Below are positions 56,697-64,000 of a stretch of 64,000 bases of DNA, piece by piece; positions within the stretch are counted from its first letter, which is position 1, and each line of letters opens with the position of its first letter. The notes beneath the pieces are model-generated. The model was not told where the DNA came from. It searched no databases and saw only the letters and a program-made list of their open reading frames with translations. This DNA comes from Caecitellus pseudoparvulus (taxonomy: Eukaryota; Bigyra: Bicosoecida): NCBI GenBank assembly GCA_965644315.1, contig CBFFRQ010000049.1, forward strand, positions 116,454-180,453, in the 5' to 3' direction. The translations under genes were made by a program, and so were the position numbers.

Positions 56697-59057
56697 ATGA
56701 AGACCTCTTGGGCTCTGCGACCGGGCCAGCAGGCGATGATTCTGACAGCGCTCGTCGCTGTTCTCACATTTGCCAACACGCTGCCAGCTGGCTTTGTGTG
56801 GGACGACCGCGCAGCGATTGTGCTTAACGATGACATCTCCTCATCAAGCCCGTGGAGCAACCTGCTTGTCCATGATTTTTGGGGGCAGAACATTTCAACA
56901 CCGTACGTTGGCCCATGCAAGCTAGCTTGGCGACCCTCCGCAGACCTCCCGCTGTGCGCGTGCAGATCAAGTCACAAGAGCTTTAGGCCTCTGACAGTTG
57001 CTTCATACAAGCTGAACTACTTGATGGCCGGAAGAGAGCCCTGGGTCTTCCACGCAACCAACGTCGGGCTGCATGCTGCTGTCAGCGCGCTTCTCATCCC
57101 GCTGGGAGAGCTCGCGGGACTGCCAGGGCCTGCAGCGGCTTTTGCTGCGCTGCTCTTCGCTGTGCATCCTGTTCATGTGGAAGCCGTTGCAGGCATAGTG
57201 AGCAGGGCTGACTTGCTCAGCGGTCTCTTGTTTGTCGCGGCACTGCTCGCATACGGAGCCAGCCATAACGGGCAAGCCTGGACCTGGAAATGGGCTGCTG
57301 TGGCTGCTGCCTACGCTCTCGTTGTGGCTGCATCCCTTGCAAAGGAGGTGGGATTCACAGTTCTGGCTGGTTTCGTCCTCTACGACTTGTGGCTGTGTGA
57401 TCCTGCCCAGCTCTCAGGGCAGGCGCGAGACGGCAGCAGCCCGACATGGCTGCTGAGTGGTTTGCACGCCACACACACGCGGAGCCGGGTCGCGTGCTCC
57501 TTCCTATTTGCCGCAATCTTCATGCACTTCCGGATGCAAGTGCACGGAGGTGCGCCACTGTACGAGTGGAGCATCATGGAGAACCGCATGGCCCTCATGC
57601 CTGCGGGCCTAGCCCGGACGCTGACGGTGGTGTACACCCATGTTGAGTATGCTTGGCTCTTTGTGTGGCCCAGCGATTTGAGCTTTGACCATGGCTTCGA
57701 CACTCCGAGGATCATCGAGGCAGTGACTGACCTTCGCAACGTGCTGAGCGTCGCGTTGTACGCTTGCGTATTCGTAGTGCTGTGGGGGTCAGTGGCGAAG
57801 CGGCAAGCCACACTCCTGTGGTGTGTGGGGATCGCTGCTGCCAGCTTCTTACCTGCCTCAAACACAGTCATGTTCGTGGGAACAGAGGTTGCTGAGAGGC
57901 TCCTGTACATTCCTAGCATTGGACTCTGTCTCGCTGTGGCTTGGGCAGCGCCCATTCCGCAGACTTGGGAGCAGATGCAGTGGTCCAGCATCAGGCGAGC
58001 AACATTGAGAAGAAAGGGCACCTGGGCGCTTTTTGCGTGTGTGCTAGTTGCCATGCTCGTGCGCAGTGTGGTGCGGAACGAGGACTGGAGGGATGAGCTG
58101 TCGCTGTACAAGGCGGGCGTGGCAGTGCGCCCTCGATCCGTCAAGGCACTGAACAACTATGCGAACATCTTGCTCAACTCGAAGAGACCAGACGCTTTGC
58201 CCCTCGCTGCAGACGCTTTGCAGGCTGCCATTGACATCTACCCTGACGCAGGTTCTGCATGGCACAACTTGGGCCTGGTGCACCAGCGAATGCGCAACAC
58301 ATCAGGGGCTGCACACCACTTTTGGGGCTGCATCTATGCTTCACATCGGACGCCATGTGACTGCAAGCATGATCTTGGACAGGTTTACCTGTCCGACTTC
58401 CTGGCGACCAAACTGCAGTCCACGGGTCAAGACATCCTTCTCGGAGAAGGCGGCTGGGCCGAACGCTACCTTGCCGAGCGCCACAACCGCACATTGCCGG
58501 GCCCCAGGTCGCTCTTGCTAGCCAAACTTCTGCTGGAAGACTTTGGGGCCTGTGGGACCATGACTCCCAACGTGCACTTCCATCGTGCCCAGGTCGCACG
58601 GGAGTTGTTGGGCCCACACGCCGCCATCGCCGAACTGCGCCAAGGTTTGCAAAGCGCAGGCACAGCCAGGGTCACCCACGTGCACAACCTCCTTGGTCTA
58701 ACACTCCAGGCCATCGGCAAACCGCATGAAGCATTGGAGCATTTCGAGGCAGCGCTGAGGGACGAGCCATGGGACGCAGCGCTCTGGAGCAACGCCGGGA
58801 ACTGCCTCCATGAGTTGGGGCGCTTCTCGCAGGCGCTGGAGCGGCATCAAAAAGCCTACTCAACAGCCCCTGCAGACTCTGGCATTGCCAACAACCTGGC
58901 CTTCTCCCTGGAGCTCTCTGGTCGGTACTCTGATGCCCTCCTTGTTCTTCAAGCAGCCTTGGCGCACCACCCGACCAGCGCCTGGCTGCAGGCCAGGCAT
59001 GACGTCTTGAAGGACAAGCTCGAAGCCCTTGCTAGCCTGGGTGTGTATGGATTGTAG
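56697..59057 (+). CDS. TMTC-like transmembrane and tetratricopeptide repeat protein
   Basis: ER membrane O-mannosyltransferase-type protein by family. Exons 56697-56902 and 56966-59057, 765 aa. The 63-nt intron is in frame and stop-free; removing it restores DFWGQNISTPSSHKSFRPLT, the conserved loop of the family. The first loop holds FVWDDRAAIVLND (the DD/DE-type acidic pair of GT-C enzymes). Multiple TM helices follow, with HPVHVEAVAGIVSRADLLSG, a hallmark of TMTCs. The DUF1736-like segment is MENRMALMPAGLARTLTVVY...FVWPSDLSFDHGF. The C-terminal third is TPR: NNYANILLNSKRP, AWHNLGLVHQRM, NLLGLTLQAIGKPHEALEHF, LWSNAGNCLHELGRFSQAL, ANNLAFSLELSGRYSDAL. Convergent with the last gene (11 bp between stops). 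Confidence 0.9.
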   Translation: MKTSWALRPGQQAMILTALVAVLTFANTLPAGFVWDDRAAIVLNDDISSSSPWSNLLVHDFWGQNISTPYVGPCKLAWRPSADLPLCACRSSHKSFRPLTVASYKLNYLMAGREPWVFHATNVGLHAAVSALLIPLGELAGLPGPAAAFAALLFAVHPVHVEAVAGIVSRADLLSGLLFVAALLAYGASHNGQAWTWKWAAVAAAYALVVAASLAKEVGFTVLAGFVLYDLWLCDPAQLSGQARDGSSPTWLLSGLHATHTRSRVACSFLFAAIFMHFRMQVHGGAPLYEWSIMENRMALMPAGLARTLTVVYTHVEYAWLFVWPSDLSFDHGFDTPRIIEAVTDLRNVLSVALYACVFVVLWGSVAKRQATLLWCVGIAAASFLPASNTVMFVGTEVAERLLYIPSIGLCLAVAWAAPIPQTWEQMQWSSIRRATLRRKGTWALFACVLVAMLVRSVVRNEDWRDELSLYKAGVAVRPRSVKALNNYANILLNSKRPDALPLAADALQAAIDIYPDAGSAWHNLGLVHQRMRNTSGAAHHFWGCIYASHRTPCDCKHDLGQVYLSDFLATKLQSTGQDILLGEGGWAERYLAERHNRTLPGPRSLLLAKLLLEDFGACGTMTPNVHFHRAQVARELLGPHAAIAELRQGLQSAGTARVTHVHNLLGLTLQAIGKPHEALEHFEAALRDEPWDAALWSNAGNCLHELGRFSQALERHQKAYSTAPADSGIANNLAFSLELSGRYSDALLVLQAALAHHPTSAWLQARHDVLKDKLEALASLGVYGL

Positions 59058-59068
59058 TGCTGCAGCCT

Positions 59069-62000
59069 TTATTCGTGCTGTGCGGGCTCAGCTACACCCT
59101 CCTCCCGCTGCGCTCGACGGGCTTCCAGCCCAATGATGAAGTGCATGTGCTCGTCCTCCTCCGCCAGAGATCGCGCGAAATCGCCCGCTCGCATAGGGGA
59201 TACACTCCCTTCATCACCATGGAGCAGCTTCCGTCCCTGGCCGTGGGGTACACCTCTCGTCGGTGACTTGGGCATCGCTTTGAGGAGCTCGCCCACACTG
59301 CCAACGGGCTGGGCACCTCCTCCAGGAACACCAGGCAGGTGAAGGTGCTGTTCCAGCCGCTCCCGCATGTCCTGCATGAGTTTTGTCGTCCTGGCTTCGT
59401 CGTGGAGCTCCGCATCCCACCTGGACCGCATGTCCACGGGCACACTGTTCAGCACTTCCTGCACATTGTCGTCATCCAGCAGACCTCGCTCCAATGCAGC
59501 CGAAGTGCCCTTTGTCGGGGCCGCCTCCTGGATGCCGCCCATGCCGACACTTGTGGGTGTAGCATGCCCTTTTCGTTGTGCAGATAGGCGCCTCGCCTCC
59601 CTGCGTTCCAGCGCGCTTGAGTATGCCAACTCTTTCGCTTGCACCAACGGCTGCTGCTTCAATGACGCGGCGGCTTCTTTGGCTTTCCTTGCCTCCTGCT
59701 GTGCTTCATCAGCCGCCAACGCCTGAACAACCTGCCTGTCTGTTTGGGAGAGTGCCTTGGACACTGACAGGAACACAGATGATGGCGTGAGCTTGGGCGC
59801 AGCTCGCTTTGGGGCGCTCCCAGCTTCCTCTCCGAAGGCGCCAACATTGCGCTCCAATGGTCGCGCTTTGGCGGCTTGCATGAGAGCAGTCATGGGTGAA
59901 GCTGCAGTGTGTGGCAGTTTTGGGGGGTGCAGTGGGGTTGAGAAGTTGAAAAACTCGCCAGAAGCTCTGGAGGGTGACCTGGGCTCAACGCCTGTCGGAG
60001 ACGGCGCCCCGTGTTCGTCACTGAGGCGCCGCTGCTGGCGCAGCACGGCTCGAACAAAGTCCTCGTTCGCCGCGCGAAGCACAGACATGGAGTGTTTGTG
60101 CATGCTTGGGGCTAAGTACTGACCCCCTTCTAGGTACGAGAGCTTGGCTGGCTGCACTCGCACCCGCGCCACCGTGGCTGACGTGGGCCGGGAGCTCTTC
60201 GGACTGCGTGGCGTCGCCGACACCGCTTGTCCGAGAAGCCCAGCTGATTCGGACTTGGACAAAACAGCAGCCATGGCACTGGCCGCGCGAGAAGCGTTTG
60301 CCTGTGCCTTGGCTGCCTGCAAGCCGCCAGGCCCCCGTGCTGACACCAGGGACGTATCTCGTGCACTCGCCTCCTCTGCAAGGCTCTGGCGGTGGGCGCC
60401 TCGCTGCACTTGGGGCAAGGCATTGTGATTCCCCAGGTTACTTAGGAAGCGCTCGGCTTGGTCGGCGGCCCGCCCGCCGCCAACAGTCGCGCTGAGCAGG
60501 GCGTGGTGGGAGCCTCTGTAGCCCGAGGACGCCAGTCGTAGCTGGGCATCGGAGTGGCCATGCCTCTGTCTCTTGGAGCTCCTCAGCTGGTGACTGGCCA
60601 GGATTTCAATTTGGCCCACAGGGGCAGCCATGCCGGCGCCGGCAGACCGCGCTGCCACCACATTCACCACTGTGCTGAGGGATGGCTTGACCGCTCCAGC
60701 CCGGGCGGTCTGTCCAGCTTCCACGCTGGCTCCTCCTGCAGCAGCTGAAGTGCCCAGCGTGGCAGCCTGGGGCGGTGCTCCGTCTGGAGATACGCTGGCA
60801 GCAGCTGTCGCCGCCGCCGCCATCTGCAGGGAGCTGGCGCCAACACTGTTGCCTTCTGATATGGCGATGAGACGCAGGCGCAACAGACCCCGCCGGTGCA
60901 CCATGAAGTGTCCTCTGGGGCCCATGTGTGGCACGGTGCCTGCGTCTGCGTGTTCCAACTGCACGGTGGAGTGGCCTTGCTCGACAGGTGCTGTGGGTGT
61001 CTGCCCAGGCTGGTCCGCCTCAGCAGCTGCTGCTGATTCCGTGGATGCAAGGGAGAGCGTTGAGGAGGAAGCCTTCTTCAGGGTGGGATGGGTAGACTGG
61101 GTGCCGGGAGGGGCCCTGCCACTGCGGCGCGAGCTACGGCGCCGCAGCAGGGTTGGCTTGGGCCGCTCACCCTTCATGATGTGCGAAAACGTACGCTTCA
61201 GCCCAAAACGCTTCTGGTACGCGGAGGCCATCTGTGCCTGGTGCAGGGCGGCGGTGTAGCCGTCCTTCAGCGCGAACTTCAACTTGCGCCCCAACGCTGC
61301 GTGGCGCCGCTGGGCCACTTCTGCCAGGGTGTCTAGGCCCTGCGTGCCCTGCTCCACCATGTGCAGCCGGCGCCACATGGCAGCTTGGTGGGCTGGGGAG
61401 TCCCGGGACGCCAACTGCAGGAAGCGCATGGTATGCAAGTCCATGAAGGCCAGGCGCGACTGCGGCAGCAGCAACTCCAGAAGCTGTGTCTGGGACGGAG
61501 CAGGGAAGCCTGGTCTGGCAGGCGCTGCGTGCCCTTGGCCGGAAGCCACAGCTGCCACAGCAAGGGCATCATGCTGGGTGCTGGGCGGCACCTTGCGGTG
61601 GTGCGAGGCCAGGAACAAGGAGCCGTGACTGAGCACCACCACATCCATGTTCCGGACATCCCGGGCGTGTTCTGGCGACACGTTCACAGGCACGTTGCCG
61701 ATGAAGGAGGTGCCTTCGTCTTCGCTGGACGAGTCGCTGCCGCCTGCTGGCCCCAGAGCCCCATCGCCCTGGTCGGGTGTGACATCGGCATCTCGCGTGT
61801 TGGAGGGGTGCCGGCGCAGGGCGGCGGTGATGGTCCAGCACCCGACGCGCTCAGCCGCCGCGTTCATGTCCCCCACCAACGCCTCAAAGGCAGGGCTGCC
61901 CAGCTTGTAACTGAAGGTTCCGAAGGGATGGCGGGCCGTGCACGCTGCCGCCGTTGGAGGGGGTGGGAAAGCCACGCCCAGGCACAAAGGCAGGCACAGG

Positions 62001-63900
62001 TCGCGGCACGCCATAGTCGTTCCCCACGACGTCCAACAGCGGTGCTAGCTGGGACTCGCGTTTCTTGCCGTGCAAACTTGACAGCAGGGCCGCCTCTGTG
62101 GCAGAAAACGTCCACCGCGGCATGCGGGGCGGGCCGGTCACAGCCAGGACGCGGGGGGAGCCGTGGGATGCGCCTTCCAGCGCGGTGCCTGCGCCGCCCG
62201 TGCCGCCTGCTGACAGGCTGCGCGAGTGACTCACTCGCATGCTCCCGCCAAAGCGACCGGAGGGGTCTGCTGCGCTGGGGCTGGGCGATCGGGGGGAGCC
62301 GCTGTCCAGCAAGGGCACAACTCGCTGCTCGCCAGTTGTTGTGAGCTGCACGCCCTCTGGGGGCACATGCCAAGGTGTGCCGGCAGCGAGGGCAGTCTCC
62401 AAGCTGGGGTCGCGTGCCACGACTGCTCTTGGGCGCCGTGTGAAGGCGGAGGCTGACGCCCTGTACAACGGGAAAGCGGACACAGTCGTCTCTGCTTCCG
62501 GGGCGTTCATGGCAGTGTGGCGGGTGATGAGGCCGCTGTCGGGAATGGGCACGTTCTGCGCGTCCCCCACGCCTCCAGCCTGCGTCAGGAACGTGGTGGA
62601 GCCGTCCCCAGCCTCGCCGTCCTCGGCGTGGGCCTGTGAACGGGCCTTGCTGTCCGCTTCCGCCAGGCGCTCGCGGATGCGGTTGTCCACGAGCGCCTCC
62701 TGTGTCGTCACATCCAGGAGGGCTGGCTGGCTGTGGTCTGCTGCATCCAAGGGCACGCCAGAGGCGAGGCTGGACATCTCTGTGGCGCGGGACAGGCCCA
62801 CGCCCAGCACGGCGCCGCTGCTCCAGCCCTTGGTGCCTGGCCCCGACACCAGCTGCAGCCACAGGGGGCCACCGTACTGCACCACGCCGCGGTTCTTGGG
62901 GTTCTTCAGATCAATCACCCGAAAGATGTACAGAGGCGCTGCAGGTGTCACGGGGCGGCCGGTCTGACTCAACGCGCTCGTCGCGTCCAGTGCCGCCCGC
63001 ACCAGCTGCTGCACTGCCCGGCGGGGCGCCACCGTCAGCGCCGAGGCTGCCTCGCCAGCAGGCAGGCCCGTCGTGGGGAGCCTGTGCCCTGGGATGGGAG
63101 GCGTCGCCTCCTCCGCCTCCGTCAGGCCGCGGGTGCTGGGCTGGACCTTGCTGTGGCGCCCTGCGCCGCCGGCCCGCGGGCTGGCCCCCGCCACACCCTC
63201 TTTCTGTGCCAGGCTCTGCTGCATCCAGCGGTCCATGGCAGCGCACGTGGCAAAGGTGGGGAAGGGCTCCACCCCCTTGCTCTCCCATTCCGGCGTCGGT
63301 TGTTGGAAGGCGACCACGCCGGTGCGGGGGTCCACTGTAAGGAAGGCGCCGTCATCCGCCTCCAGGGCGATCAAGGAGCCGTAGTAAATGTTTGCAGAAG
63401 TGTCCTTTGGGAAGAGGGGGTGCGTCACCTCGCGCTGCCGCCGGGGCGGCGGGCGCTGGGCACCTGCACCCCCCCTCCCCACAGGCTCAGTGGACTCATC
63501 GTCGCTACTGCTGTCATCATCCTGTTCCGTCGCCAACGGACTCCGGCGATCTGCCCGCCGACCACTGCTGTACAGGCTGGAGGCGCGGGTCGTGCGCGTG
63601 CTGCCGCGGCTGGCGCTGCTGACTCGTGGACTGAGCGCCTGGCCTCCTGCGCCGGCGGTGGGCGCGGAGCTGGCCGTGTCGGCGGGGACGCATCCCGGAA
63701 GGCGTCCGAGCCCAGCCGCGTGTCCTGCAGCTGCCACGTCTCGTCCACGGGAGGCGGCACTTCCCCTCGACCCGCCCGCTGCCTCGCGCTGCGGCTTGAC
63801 GGGTGTGCGCTCCAGCTTGGGCACTGTGCGGTTTCGTCGCGTGCGGGGACGGACACCGACTTGGAGGGGGGAAGGGCAGAGCCAGGGGCAGCGACTGCGG
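59069..63900 (-). CDS. Large low-complexity protein with beta-trefoil/MIR-like N-terminal region; 5' end unresolved
   Basis: Two long minus-strand frames form one gene: an upstream part (about 63900-61990) and a downstream part (about 61950-59069), joined by an intron whose sites are ambiguous (acceptor AAG before CTGGGCAGC near 61904, or one 20-40 bases earlier). Roughly 1,500-1,600 aa. The upstream part has paired beta-strand blocks, ANIYYGSLIALEADDGAFLTV and YIFRVIDLKNPKNRGVVQYG with GPLWLQLVSGPG, resembling MIR or beta-trefoil repeats. The middle has FMDLHTMRFLQLASRD and WRRLHMVEQGTQGLDTLAE. The rest is Ser/Ala-rich and probably disordered. It ends EEDEHMHFIIGLEARRAQREEGVAEPAQHE. No in-frame ATG exists upstream of the TGA near 63903, so a further 5' exon must exist, perhaps beyond 64000. 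No family recognised. Confidence 0.65.
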
Positions 63901-64000
63901 GGTCAGTCTGCTGTGTCCGCCGTTCCGCAGATGCACGAGACCGGGGCAGCTGGCGACTGCCCGCACGAGGACTGCCCCCTCCTTCGCGGGATGCGGTTGG

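Overview
The window is nuclear DNA of a unicellular eukaryote (a protist). It carries spliceosomal introns (mostly 56-87 nt, GT...AG, donors often GTGCGT or GTGAGT), the standard genetic code, and eukaryote-only genes: a Pol III subunit, an eIF3 subunit, ASCC3, a Rab GTPase, PI4K, MYB and SET/PHD proteins. It is GC-rich and gene-dense. The lineage cannot be named from the sequence alone. A Dispatched-like RND protein, TMTC, Rab32 and several large low-complexity proteins fit a free-living protist better than a fungus, plant or animal.

Layout. 0-5 kb: an ASH1-like SET/PHD methyltransferase (minus, runs off the left edge) and a two-WW-domain protein (minus). 5.3-13.4 kb: RNA polymerase III subunit RPC2, a MAP3K-type kinase with an unusual Tudor-like plus PB1 front end, a 116-aa coiled-coil protein and a Rab32-family GTPase. 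13.4-16.3 kb: a 2.9 kb gene-free, AT-richer stretch that stands out in a compact genome. 16.3-31 kb: a 2,251-aa ASCC3 helicase, a 1,902-aa largely disordered protein and a two-pass membrane protein. 31.3-38.2 kb: a DNA transposon of the Plavaka/KDZ type. It has an uninterrupted transposase gene, a divergent five-exon second gene, imperfect terminal inverted repeats and subterminal CTAG arrays. It sits directly upstream of the PI4K gene. 38.2-64 kb: phosphatidylinositol 4-kinase beta, a three-repeat MYB, a Dispatched-like transporter, a small spliced unknown, eIF3 subunit L, a small MGACCC-start protein, a PlsC-type acyltransferase, a TMTC protein and a large low-complexity protein that reaches the right edge.

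Genes are packed as alternating divergent and convergent pairs. Six convergent pairs have stop codons within 27 bp of each other, and one pair overlaps by 9 bp of coding sequence. Divergent pairs share intergenic spacers of about 260-760 bp. Apart from the transposon pair, neighbours do not form an obvious pathway; they are mostly housekeeping genes (transcription, translation, trafficking, lipid metabolism). The main discovery is the transposon: two divergent genes flanked by phased CTAG arrays in inverted orientation.
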